Origin: CAZQQU01 sp964595625
Lineage (GTDB): Bacteria; Bacteroidota; Bacteroidia; Flavobacteriales; Flavobacteriaceae
NCBI GenBank assembly: GCA_964595625.1
Contig: CAZQQU010000011.1
Coordinates: forward strand, 1 to 64,000
DNA: 64,000 nucleotides
Direction of reading: 5' to 3'
Below the pieces are notes generated by a model that saw only the letters and a program-made list of their open reading frames with translations, made no database searches and had not been told where the DNA came from. Below are positions 54,153 to 62,632 of the stretch, piece after piece. The position numbers and the translations under genes were made by a program. The number at the start of each line of letters is the position of its first letter. Position 1 is the stretch's first letter.

Positions 54153-55080
54153 ACTGATTAGGGGAGACATTATATTTCCAAAGACCCCCATTTTTGGTAG
54201 TCCATTTTTCTAAAATTCCTTTCTCTGAGAGTTGGTTTAAGAGCTCTTCACTTGCTTCACGAGGTGTACCGGAAAGTTCAGAAAATTCTTTAGCTGTCAA
54301 TGTGTTGTATTTAGAAAAAAGAGATTCCCAATTTTTGTCATATTCACTTTTGGTTACCGAAGGAAAGAGTTTTAAAATAGCCATCTCGTAAAAGCCATAG
54401 GGTTTGGTACCATAAACTAATTCTTTATTATTTGCATCTACAAAAAATAAAGTGGGAAATCCTCGTACACCTAATTTTTTTCCCAGTTGTAAATCTTCTT
54501 CAAAAAGAGCGGCTGCTTTTCCTTCAAAATCCTTTTTGAACTGGTTTGTATTTAGACCAACAGCTTGTGCAGCTTCGATTAGATGATTCCAACGAGAAAT
54601 ATTTTTCTTTTGTAGAAAAACCATTTCACGAATTTCACGAAGGAATAGAACGGCTTTAATGGGATCTTGCAATTGAGCTGCTTTAAAGCCAATCGAAGGA
54701 GGAAAGGAGGAATGTAGAGGATCTTCTAACCACACATCCCCATCAATGGGCATATCATAGTGTACGCTTACTTCGTCCCAATGTTTTGCCACGTCCGACG
54801 GTTTGCTGATTCCTCCACTGTTGTAATTCCAATTAGGGAGTAAACCTCCCATGCGGTACTCTATTTCTAAGTGCTTACCATACTCGATTTTTAGTTTGCG
54901 GAGTTGTGGTTCTATACCCCAGCAAGAGGAGCAAATAGGATCGGTAAAGTAAATCACTCGTAATAGAGTGGCATGGGAGGTGGGTTGTACATATTGTACG
55001 GGGGAATTTTGTTGGGAGGGAATTTCACAAATTCCTGTTTCAGGATCACACAATAAGGGATTATTAGGGCCTTTACTCAT
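54151..55080 (-). CDS. DsbA/FrnE-like thioredoxin-fold protein with N-terminal Cys pair
   Basis: 309 residues without a signal peptide, so cytosolic. Active site FTDPICSSCWGIEP (Cys50, Cys53), a helical insertion, then the cis-Pro loop GVRGFPTLFFVD. A winged-helix-like C-terminus (FSELSGTPREASEELLNQLSEKGILEKW) follows. The N-terminus NPLLCDPETGICE adds Cys11 and Cys18. The layout recalls the SpxH/YjbH ClpXP adaptor group as well as FrnE oxidoreductases; which one applies is open. Upstream box C at 55118-55135. Confidence 0.85.
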   Translation of the reverse strand: MSKGPNNPLLCDPETGICEIPSQQNSPVQYVQPTSHATLLRVIYFTDPICSSCWGIEPQLRKLKIEYGKHLEIEYRMGGLLPNWNYNSGGISKPSDVAKHWDEVSVHYDMPIDGDVWLEDPLHSSFPPSIGFKAAQLQDPIKAVLFLREIREMVFLQKKNISRWNHLIEAAQAVGLNTNQFKKDFEGKAAALFEEDLQLGKKLGVRGFPTLFFVDANNKELVYGTKPYGFYEMAILKLFPSVTKSEYDKNWESLFSKYNTLTAKEFSELSGTPREASEELLNQLSEKGILEKWTTKNGGLWKYNVSPNQ

Positions 55081-55117
55081 AGCATCCAGATTATGATTTG
55101 ATCGGAACTACATTAAT

Positions 55118-55135
55118 TTAGCTCCAGATAAATAA
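55118..55135. promoter_or_regulatory. Candidate regulatory box C upstream of the DsbA-like gene
   Basis: TTAGCTCCAGATAAATAA. Its first 14 bases are identical to box B before the TonB receptor. It lies 38-55 bases upstream of the ATG at 55080. Confidence 0.45.
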
Positions 55136-55176
55136 TAATTAGTAGAAGTAGATAGAATTAGGACGTGTTTTTGTAC

Positions 55177-55710
55177 TTAAACTTGTTTTACAAATTGTAA
55201 TTCTGCTGCGATACGAACGTCTTCACTGACTAATAAGCCACCGGTTTCTAAGGCAGCATTCCAGTTTAGTCCCCAATCTTTACGATTGATTTTTCCAGTC
55301 ACTGAAAGACCTGCTTTTTGATTACCCCAGGGGTCTTTATTGATTCCGCCAAATTCCACATCCAGAGTAACCTCTTTACTCACTCCCAGGATATTTAGCA
55401 TTCCTGTTAATTCGTATTCGTTATCGTTCTTTGGTTTGAAGGAAGTACTGGTAAATGAAAGTTCTGGATAGTTTTCTACATCAAAAAAATCAGCTGATTT
55501 TAAATGATTGTCTCTATCTGTATTGTTGGTGTTAATTGAACTTGTGTCTACTGTAGCCGTTACGTTTGATTTAAAAATATCTTCTCCATCAACGTTGATA
55601 GTAAAGTTTTTAAACTCTCCTTTTACGTTGCTGATCATCATATGCTTTACTTTAAAAGTGAGTTCGCTATGGGTAGGATCTAATACCCATGTAGATTTTG
55701 TATTTTCCAT
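55177..55710 (-). CDS. YceI family protein, cytosolic form
   Basis: 177 residues without signal peptide. YceI barrel: STWVLDPTHSELTFKVKHMMISNVKGEF, SINTNNTDRDNHLKSADFFDVENYPELSFTS, and GKINRKDWGLNWNAALETGGLLVSEDVRI (shown as the family's ordered landmarks). It probably binds a hydrophobic small molecule. YceI genes are often found beside MarR or LigB genes in stress clusters. Upstream sequence contains GTTAGGTAGGTAAC (box D). Confidence 0.92.
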   Translation of the reverse strand: MENTKSTWVLDPTHSELTFKVKHMMISNVKGEFKNFTINVDGEDIFKSNVTATVDTSSINTNNTDRDNHLKSADFFDVENYPELSFTSTSFKPKNDNEYELTGMLNILGVSKEVTLDVEFGGINKDPWGNQKAGLSVTGKINRKDWGLNWNAALETGGLLVSEDVRIAAELQFVKQV

Positions 55711-55765
55711 ACTATATAGGATTTAATGATTCATATTTCTGAATAATGCAAAGTTCAGCTTTAAT

Positions 55766-55782
55766 TAAGTTAGGTAGGTAAC
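55766..55782. promoter_or_regulatory. Candidate regulatory box D upstream of the YceI gene
   Basis: AAGTTAGGTAGGTAACA shares AGTTAGG with sites A and E and has partial dyad symmetry (GTTA/TAAC). It lies 56-72 bases upstream of the ATG at 55710. Confidence 0.35.
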
Positions 55783-55807
55783 AGAATTAGGAAGAATAGT
55801 TGTAAAA

Positions 55808-56638
55808 TCAGGAAAGGATTTTTTTCATTTCTTCACGAAACTCTTTGGGAGTTTTCCCGGTACGTTTTTTAAAGACTTTTGTAAAATAGGCTTTTTCACT
55901 ATACCCTAAGTCAAAACCAATTTCCGAAATATTTTTGTCACTATAGGTCAATTGGTTTTTGGCTTCAATCAGTTTGCGATTTTCAATGAGTTCGCTAACA
56001 GTTTGATTCAGAATAGTTTTACAGATAAGGTTTAGATTTCGGGAAGACATAAAAAGTTTTTCGGCGTAGAATTCGACTCCTTCGGAACGACGAAAGTTTT
56101 CTTCCAAAATTTTTAAAAAATTAATCAAAGTAGTATTTTGGGTATGATTAATAGTTTCGGTCTGTGGAAGGTTTTTATTTTTTTCTGACTCAATCATGAT
56201 AAAAAGTGCCGTCAGTAGGTGCCGAACCAATCCCAAATCAGGATTGGCTTGCTTCATCTCTGTGTCGATTATCTGACAAATGGTAACCAAACGATTAAAA
56301 CAAGTTCCTTGTGGAAGTTGAATCATAGCATGGTCGTGGTAGGAAGTGTATAGATTAAAGGTAATATTTGGTATGAATTCACTCTTAAATCGCAAGATCC
56401 ACATTTGACAACGACCGTTTTTTAACTTGGGAATGGCACGGTGAATTTTACCTTTAGTAACAAAACATACCAAAGGAGCATCTAAGGTGGTGTTTTTAAA
56501 ATCAATAAAATGTTCCAATTGACCCTCAGTGGCAATAATTAATTCTTCATAATTGTGAAGGTGGGGTTCATCAGGCGAAGCAGAAATCTTACTGGCATCC
56601 ACCGAGTTAAGACGGAATATTTTAAAAAGCTGATCCAT
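55808..56638 (-). CDS. AraC family transcriptional regulator
   Basis: 276 residues. N-terminal cupin-like sensing domain (about 20-150, EPHLHNYEELIIATEGQLEHFIDF) and C-terminal double helix-turn-helix (about 180-270): SSRNLNLICKTILNQTVSEL, then ISEIGFDLGYSEKAYFTKVFKKRTGKTPKEFR. Target unknown; the TonB receptor downstream in map order (57061-59487, same strand but upstream in transcription) is one candidate. The -7 box at 56646-56653 leaves almost no leader. Confidence 0.92.
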   Translation of the reverse strand: MDQLFKIFRLNSVDASKISASPDEPHLHNYEELIIATEGQLEHFIDFKNTTLDAPLVCFVTKGKIHRAIPKLKNGRCQMWILRFKSEFIPNITFNLYTSYHDHAMIQLPQGTCFNRLVTICQIIDTEMKQANPDLGLVRHLLTALFIMIESEKNKNLPQTETINHTQNTTLINFLKILEENFRRSEGVEFYAEKLFMSSRNLNLICKTILNQTVSELIENRKLIEAKNQLTYSDKNISEIGFDLGYSEKAYFTKVFKKRTGKTPKEFREEMKKILS

Positions 56639-57060
56639 GTGTTTGCAAATTTACATACATTGCCACCTAAGAATTATATTCTATAAGATTAAATTAACAA
56701 CTTTTAATAAGAATTAATAAAATTTTAAGTATTGATTATTTTCTTTGAGTTTTTTTAAATAAGATTGGAAATTAGATGCTTAAAATCTACATCTGTTAGA
56801 TCACTTTTCAAAAAGCCAATGAGGTAAAGCTCTTATTTATCGGGAAGTGTCTGTATTTTTTTAAAATATAATGATGGTACTAATTCCATTTTTATGTGGA
56901 ACTTTTCAAGTGGTGTCCAAAGTTAAGAGTTAAATTTTGGAAACAAATCAAGCCTTTCTAATCAGGGGAAGCTTGACTTGCGTTTCCATGCCAACAGAAG
57001 AATAGTTTTTAACTATCTTGGATTACGAAATAACTGCTTTTTTTATCCCCAAATCATTTA
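56639..57060. other. 422-base intergenic region without a convincing gene
   Basis: AT-rich. It holds the AraC promoter element at one end, a small ATAGTT/AACTAT dyad at 57002-57016, and near 56893-56925 the words TTTTCAAGTGGTGTCC in a 20-codon frame (56872-56934) that could be a relic. No terminator with a clear U-tract follows the TonB receptor gene. Confidence 0.5.
56646..56653 (-). promoter_or_regulatory. Promoter -7 element of the AraC gene (near-leaderless)
   Basis: CAAATTTA on + reads TAAATTTG on -, only seven bases before the ATG at 56638, so transcription would start at or next to the start codon. Confidence 0.45.
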
Positions 57061-59487
57061 TTAAAATTCAAATATAAAACCTATAGAAGGCACTACAGTA
57101 GCCGAATTTTGTTCTAAAATTACTGGTATCGCATTGCTTCCATCGGGTTGGATAGGCAAGCCATCGGTGGTCTTAAAACCCGAATTGTCGGCTGTTCTCT
57201 CAAAAGTAAACCGGGGAATCGATGGAGTTTTGTATAATAAAATATTTTGAAAATCAACAAATAGTCCCAAAGTAGATTTTTGGAAATTAAATTTTTTATC
57301 TACGCGTAGATCCAATTGAGTAAATACGGGTAATCTTTTCTGATTGAGTTGGCTATAATCATAAACCCCATTGCCGGTGGTTAAATAGCTGGCTGTAGAG
57401 GCTTCTATATCAAATGGCGTATAAGGTTGCCCACCCGCAAAACGGTATTTAATGCCGATATCCCAATTCTTTTTAAATTGATAGCCTAATGTAGTTGAGA
57501 AGATAAAATTATAATCCCACGTCGAGGGTCGGTATTGGTTATCGCTACCCGAATATTCGGATTTGTAGTACGTAGCACTGGCCAAATAGAAGAGATTTTT
57601 GACCAGTTTTTGTTGTACATAAGCTTCTACACCATATACCCTTCCGCGACCGATAGAGGAAAAAGGCTCGTTCCCCACAGCCGAAAAATCGGTTCCAATG
57701 TTGGCATAAGAAATTCCGCTTTCCAGAGATACCGGGTAATTGCGGTAATCTTTGTAAAAAGTTTCTAAAGTAAACCGCAGATCTCTTCGAGGGATAAATT
57801 GGGTTCCTAAGGTATAATGAATCGATTGGATGTATTTCAGGTCTTTATTAGTTAAGTTTCCCTCACTATCCACATAGCCCAGCATGGTGTACACCGGTAA
57901 TTTATAATAATTACCTACGGAAGCTGAAATATTCCAACGTTCATTGATGGTGTAAGATGCTGAAAATCGAGGAGATAATGTTTTACTAGCATCCCAGCCG
58001 CTAGTGGTAAAGCTATTCATATCAGCTCGAATTCCGGCGGAAAGCAGCAGTTTTTCATTCCAAAAATAACGCGCTACCTGGCCGTAAGCTCCTAGTCGGT
58101 AAAAATCAATTTCACTTTGGCTGTCCCAACTAATTTCTGGTCGGAGAATGTTTCCCAAACTATCTCTGACTTCTCGTTGCAGTATATTGAAAATAGATGC
58201 GTTGTATTTTACGTACTGTAAATCTGCACCATAGCTATATCTCCAACCGTTGACAAATTTGCTCATATCCCAACGTAGCTTGTTTTCTATTTCGTGACTA
58301 GCGAGTGAAAAAAGCAATGGGCCTTCTTTCGCCGCGTTGTTTTCATAGCGGTCTGCTCCATTGAAAAACATATTTCTACTTAGTGCCAGGGTGTAATACC
58401 CCTGATTTACTAAGCGTTTGAGTGAAGCACCGGTGGTATAATTCCATTGATTGATGAGCGGATTAGCTCGGAGGATGTATTCTTGGGTGGCATCACTGTT
58501 TTTGGGAACCGCCATACGAAAGTGATCAATAGCTCCTAAACCCAAGACGGTCAGTTCGGTTTTGGAATCCATTTGGTGATGCACTTTAAATTGAAAATCG
58601 TAATAATCGGGTCGGATAGGTAGGTCTAAGATTTGAAATAAAAATTGTAAATACGACCTTCTACCCGAGGCCATAAAGGTGGTGTTGGTTCCTATAGGAC
58701 CTTCAAGCATGGCAGCGATTTCACTCCCAGATAAACGGAAATTTCCACTGATTTTATCCGAATTTCCCCTACGCTGTTTAATGACCATGGTAGAAGCCAA
58801 AGCGTTGCCATACATGCTGTTAAAAGCAGATGAAGTGAGTTGCACATCCTGTATAAAAGAAACGTTGAGAATCCCTGTAGCTCCTCCACTGGCTCCTTGT
58901 GTTTGGAAGTGGTTGAGGACCGGGATTTCGATGCCGTCTAAGTAGTAAACATTCTCACTGGGGCCGCCTCCACGAACTATTAAATCGTTTCTATTGGGAG
59001 AGGTTCCACCGGCTACTCCTGGCAATACTTGTATCACTTTAGAAATATCAAAATTTCCACCGGGATTCAGCTTGATTTCTTCGGCTGTTAATTTTTGAGT
59101 CGCTAGGGGAGTAATCATATCGGTTGCCCGTGCTGAGGTACCCGAGCGAATTACTACCCCTTCTAATTCTTGGGATTGCTCTTCCAGTTCAATACTTAAA
59201 ACTTGTGCTTGACCCGAATTGACAATAATCTGGTATCCAAAATAAGGAGCATAGCTGATATAAGAGGCTTCTAATTGATAGGTTCCTACAGGTAAATCAA
59301 TTGTAAAATAACCGTTTTCGTCTGACACCGTATAATGAGTTTGGGAACCTGTAAATATTAAGGCGACGCTAATTAAAGGCTCTTGGGTGTATTTATCTTT
59401 TACGGTGCCTGAAACAGTTCCCAAGGTTTGTGCTCCCAGCACCGTGGCCCATAAGAGGCTCAGGAGATTTATAATGAATTGTTTCAT
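57061..59487 (-). CDS. TonB-dependent receptor with carboxypeptidase-like regulatory domain
   Basis: 808-residue outer-membrane active transporter. Signal peptide to about 19 (ATVLGAQ), CarboxypepD_reg-like domain (about 22-110, GTVSGTVKDKYTQEPLISVALIF), plug (about 115-230: EEIKLNPGGNFDISKVIQVLPGVAGG, NDLIVRGGGPSENVYYLDGIEIP), then a 22-strand barrel ending with GFIFEF. No SusD partner is adjacent, so this is a CirA/FepA-like receptor rather than a Sus system. Ligand unknown; nearby copper genes make metal chelates one option. Box B and a TATCTTTG promoter lie upstream. Confidence 0.94.
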   Translation of the reverse strand: MKQFIINLLSLLWATVLGAQTLGTVSGTVKDKYTQEPLISVALIFTGSQTHYTVSDENGYFTIDLPVGTYQLEASYISYAPYFGYQIIVNSGQAQVLSIELEEQSQELEGVVIRSGTSARATDMITPLATQKLTAEEIKLNPGGNFDISKVIQVLPGVAGGTSPNRNDLIVRGGGPSENVYYLDGIEIPVLNHFQTQGASGGATGILNVSFIQDVQLTSSAFNSMYGNALASTMVIKQRRGNSDKISGNFRLSGSEIAAMLEGPIGTNTTFMASGRRSYLQFLFQILDLPIRPDYYDFQFKVHHQMDSKTELTVLGLGAIDHFRMAVPKNSDATQEYILRANPLINQWNYTTGASLKRLVNQGYYTLALSRNMFFNGADRYENNAAKEGPLLFSLASHEIENKLRWDMSKFVNGWRYSYGADLQYVKYNASIFNILQREVRDSLGNILRPEISWDSQSEIDFYRLGAYGQVARYFWNEKLLLSAGIRADMNSFTTSGWDASKTLSPRFSASYTINERWNISASVGNYYKLPVYTMLGYVDSEGNLTNKDLKYIQSIHYTLGTQFIPRRDLRFTLETFYKDYRNYPVSLESGISYANIGTDFSAVGNEPFSSIGRGRVYGVEAYVQQKLVKNLFYLASATYYKSEYSGSDNQYRPSTWDYNFIFSTTLGYQFKKNWDIGIKYRFAGGQPYTPFDIEASTASYLTTGNGVYDYSQLNQKRLPVFTQLDLRVDKKFNFQKSTLGLFVDFQNILLYKTPSIPRFTFERTADNSGFKTTDGLPIQPDGSNAIPVILEQNSATVVPSIGFIFEF

Positions 59488-59556
59488 AGCAACCAGGTTG
59501 TTAGGGGAACTCCGATGGACTTTAAATACAGGGAATTATCCTTTAAATGGTAACTA

Positions 59557-59564
59557 CAAAGATA
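59557..59564 (-). promoter_or_regulatory. Promoter -7 element of the TonB receptor
   Basis: CAAAGATA on + reads TATCTTTG on -, 69 bases before the ATG at 59487. Box B begins five bases upstream of it. Confidence 0.5.
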
Positions 59565-59569
59565 GATAA

Positions 59570-59589
59570 TTAGCTCCAGATAACTAACT
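59570..59589. promoter_or_regulatory. Candidate regulatory box B upstream of the TonB receptor
   Basis: TTAGCTCCAGATAACTAACT. It shares 14 bases with box C and 11 bases (GATAACTAACT) with site A, and has TTAG/CTAA ends. It sits in the promoter spacer. Confidence 0.5.
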
Positions 59590-59794
59590 TATTATCCAGT
59601 TAAAAGTCGCTCGATGGGAGTTGAATATTGCCCTGATAAAAAAATTCAAATGCTAAACGGTCGGGGGAGTGAAGGGTAATTCCTAGCCGACAAACGAACA
59701 ATTTAAACTTCCATTATTATGTGCACGTACTTAGTTTTATACGGCCTAAAATTTTCATACTAATAAAGTATTGGGAGATAATTATATTTTGTTT

Positions 59795-60028
59795 TTATTC
59801 TACTTTTACTTCCTCGGCAGAAAACCCTTTGCTTCGGATTAGTTCGATAACTTCTGATGGATTCACATCTTGGTTATACACCGTCAAAATTTTGTCAGAG
59901 TTATCCAGGGCTACTTCCCATTGGTCTTTTCCGGCTAATTGATCAAGATCAGCTTGCACTTTGGATACACAACCACCGCAGTTGAGGGTGGTTTTAAAAT
60001 ACATTTTTGCGTTTTTCATTATTTTCAA
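59795..60028 (-). CDS. Heavy-metal-associated domain protein (copper chaperone-like)
   Basis: 77 residues, one ferredoxin-like HMA domain. The metal motif is LNCGGC (Cys17, Cys20), followed by VQADLDQLAGKDQWEVALDNSDKILTVYNQDVNP and VIELIRSKGFSAEEV, the usual strand order. It probably passes Cu(I) to the ATPase encoded 40 bases upstream, with which it is cotranscribed. ATG 60028 and ATG 60019 (MKNAKMYF) are both possible starts. Confidence 0.88.
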   Translation of the reverse strand: MKIMKNAKMYFKTTLNCGGCVSKVQADLDQLAGKDQWEVALDNSDKILTVYNQDVNPSEVIELIRSKGFSAEEVKVE

Positions 60029-60068
60029 TTTATTTTAGTTAAACTCTTATTTTCTTTAGAATACGTAG

Positions 60069-62486
60069 TTAATTTTTCCATTTGAGTCGCAAACTATTGG
60101 TTACCACACTCACGCTACTGAGCGCCATGGCAGCCCCTGCTATCATCGGATTAAGTAAAAATCCGTTGATTGGGTAGAGCAGCCCAGCGGCAATCGGAAT
60201 ACCGATAAGGTTGTATATAAAGGCCCAAAATAGATTTTGTTTAATCGTGGATACGGTCTGTTGTGAAAGTTTAATGGCTTGAGGAATTTTCATTAAATCG
60301 GAAGAAATAATGGTCATCTTTGCAACATCCATCGCAATATCCGAACCGTGTCCCATAGCGATACTTACATCGGCAGTAGCCAATGCCGTGCTGTCGTTTA
60401 TTCCATCCCCTACCATAGCTACCACTTGTCCGGATTGCTGTAATTTTTTAATAAAATCGGCCTTGTCTTGTGGTAACATATTAGCTTGGTAGTGTTGTAG
60501 GCCGGTTTTTTCTGCAACTGCTTCGGCTGTAGCTTGATTATCCCCTGTTAGCATATAAATCGAAATGTCCATATCTCGGAGTGATTGTATAGCTGCAACA
60601 GAATTTTCCTTGATAGTATCTGCAATGGCTAGTATCGCCAGTAGTTGGGTGTTGTTTGCAAACCAAATAACTGTTTGTGCTTGTTGGCTCCAACGCTGGG
60701 CGCGTTGAAATGTATCTGTGTCTATGGGAATTTGTTTTTCCTCCATCAACGTTTGATTGCCCACCCAGTAGGTTTGGTTATCATATTCCGCTTGGACACC
60801 TTTACCTGTTATACTTTCAAATTTAGTGAGTTGGAGGGGTTTTTCGTTAGGTAAATAATTAACTATGGCTTGTGCCAACGGGTGTTCCGATTGTTTCTCG
60901 ATGGTTCTTAAAAGATCGGGATAGATGGGGTTTTTATCCAGCCAGTAGCTATCGGTTACTTGAGGTGTACCTTGTGTGATGGTCCCGGTTTTATCCAATA
61001 CGATAGCATTAATTTTTTGTGCTAATTCCAAACTTTCGGCATCTTTTATCAAAATTCCCTTTTCGGCTCCTTTACCTACACCCACCATAATCGCAGTAGG
61101 CGTAGCTAACCCCAAAGCACAGGGACAGGCAATCACCAATACAGTGATGGCAGCCAACAAGCCTTGTACCAGTCCGTTTTCACCTCCTAGTACTACCCAA
61201 GCGATACCGCTTAGGAGCGCGATACTTATAACTACCGGAACAAAAATTCCGGCTATTTTATCTACCTGTTTTTGTACAGGGGCTTTACTGCCTTGGGCCT
61301 CTTGTACGGTTTTAATAATCTGAGCAAGTACCGTATCTTGGCCCACTTTTTCGGCCTGGAATTGGAAACTACCTTTTTGGTTGATCGTTCCGGCAAACAC
61401 CGGTTGGTTTTTTTCTTTTAAAACCGGCAGGGGTTCCCCGCTCATCATGCTTTCGTCCACATACGAACTACCCGAAACTACCCGTCCATCCACGGCAATT
61501 TTTTCTCCGGGTTTCACCACCAATATAGCACCGATAGGAACCTCTTCGACGCTCATTTGAACTTCTGTGCCATCGGCTTGTATAACTTGTACGGTTTTAG
61601 GTTGCAAACCCATTAATTTTTTAAGTGCTGTGGAGGTATTTCCTTTAGCTCTTTCTTCTAACCATCTTCCTAAAAGTATAAAGGCGATAATAACTGCTGC
61701 GGCTTCAAAATACACATGAGCCTCGAGACCTCTTTCTAACCAAAATTCAGGAAACAGCATCGTAAATACACTAAACAGATAGGCTATACCGGTACTTAAG
61801 GCCACTAAAGTATCCATGTTGGCAGACCGATGTTTGGCTTGCTTCCAGGCGTTGATGAAGAAATCGCGACCCAACCAGCCCACTACTGGTGTGGTAAAAA
61901 CCCACATAATCAGATTGGCATAAGGAATATCCATAAAAAACATGCCAATTAAAAAAACCGGTAGGGATAATATAATGGCCCAAATGGTTTTGGTTTGTAG
62001 TTGTTTAAATTTTTGATGTTGGAGTTGTTCGAGGGTTTGATCCGAATGGGTGTTTTCTTCCATCAACAAGTCATAGCCCACCCGTTGTAAAGCTTGTTGG
62101 AGTTGTTTCTGGTTAAGGATTCCAGGAATATATTCCACCTTTAAATTGCCGGTGGCATAATTTACTTCTGCGTGTACTACACCGGTTTGCATTAAGATAA
62201 TATTTTCGGCACTGACCGCACACGAAGCACAACTCATTCCCAATACGGGAAAGGTTTGTTTTACCGTCGAAACTTCATATCCTAAATCTCGAATGGCCTG
62301 TACCGCGTGAGCAATTACTTCCGGCTTTTCAACCTCTAGAACGGCCCGTTGGTTGTTGAGTTCCACGCGGTGATGTACAACCCCTTCGACTTTGGCTAAG
62401 CCTTGATTCACCAACGAGGCGCAGTGTTCGCTATGAACATCTTCTAGCGGGAGATAAATGGAATCTAAAGTTTTGTAAGCAGTCAT
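60069..62486 (-). CDS. copA: Copper-exporting P1B-type ATPase
   Basis: 805-residue inner-membrane pump for Cu(I). A degenerate N-terminal HMA domain (about 8-73) keeps one Cys (EHC, Cys22); a second HMA domain has GMSCASC (Cys86, Cys89). Eight membrane helices; transport motif CPC at 454-456; phosphorylation site DKTGT at Asp498; ATP-binding HP in QSEHPLAQAI; hinge MVGDGINDSTALATADVSIAMG. Final helices retain the YN and MxxSS motifs (FIYNLIGIPIAAG, MALSSVSVV). First gene of the copA-chaperone operon. Confidence 0.95.
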   Translation of the reverse strand: MTAYKTLDSIYLPLEDVHSEHCASLVNQGLAKVEGVVHHRVELNNQRAVLEVEKPEVIAHAVQAIRDLGYEVSTVKQTFPVLGMSCASCAVSAENIILMQTGVVHAEVNYATGNLKVEYIPGILNQKQLQQALQRVGYDLLMEENTHSDQTLEQLQHQKFKQLQTKTIWAIILSLPVFLIGMFFMDIPYANLIMWVFTTPVVGWLGRDFFINAWKQAKHRSANMDTLVALSTGIAYLFSVFTMLFPEFWLERGLEAHVYFEAAAVIIAFILLGRWLEERAKGNTSTALKKLMGLQPKTVQVIQADGTEVQMSVEEVPIGAILVVKPGEKIAVDGRVVSGSSYVDESMMSGEPLPVLKEKNQPVFAGTINQKGSFQFQAEKVGQDTVLAQIIKTVQEAQGSKAPVQKQVDKIAGIFVPVVISIALLSGIAWVVLGGENGLVQGLLAAITVLVIACPCALGLATPTAIMVGVGKGAEKGILIKDAESLELAQKINAIVLDKTGTITQGTPQVTDSYWLDKNPIYPDLLRTIEKQSEHPLAQAIVNYLPNEKPLQLTKFESITGKGVQAEYDNQTYWVGNQTLMEEKQIPIDTDTFQRAQRWSQQAQTVIWFANNTQLLAILAIADTIKENSVAAIQSLRDMDISIYMLTGDNQATAEAVAEKTGLQHYQANMLPQDKADFIKKLQQSGQVVAMVGDGINDSTALATADVSIAMGHGSDIAMDVAKMTIISSDLMKIPQAIKLSQQTVSTIKQNLFWAFIYNLIGIPIAAGLLYPINGFLLNPMIAGAAMALSSVSVVTNSLRLKWKN

Positions 62487-62538
62487 TCTACTAATTTTTT
62501 ATGTACTCAACAAATTTCGAAATAAAAGAGAAGTAAAC

Positions 62539-62567
62539 CTTACAGTTTTATAGAAAACCTTTGTAAG
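62539..62567. promoter_or_regulatory. Inverted repeat in the copA-kinase divergent gap
   Basis: CTTACA (62539-62544) and TGTAAG (62562-62567) form a dyad with a 17-base spacer, 53 bases upstream of the copA ATG. It could be a metal-regulator operator. No CueR-type regulator gene is in the window. Confidence 0.3.
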
Positions 62568-62632
62568 ATTTCCTGAAATCGAAACAATTTTTGTTATTTT
62601 AGTTGCCAATTTCCCCGCCTAAAATCTAATCC

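Larger units (their letters stand above)
59488..59794. other. 307-base intergenic region upstream of the TonB receptor
   Basis: Carries the receptor promoter and box B (59557-59589). The rest (59590-59794) has no open frame or strong hairpin; a weak ATACT/AGTAT dyad at 59758-59772 is the only structure. No clear terminator for the copper chaperone gene. Confidence 0.5.

Noticed and set aside
57061..59487. TonB receptor as part of a SusCD polysaccharide utilisation locus
   Set aside because: No SusD-like gene or glycoside hydrolase is adjacent, and the receptor's 808 residues are shorter than typical SusC.
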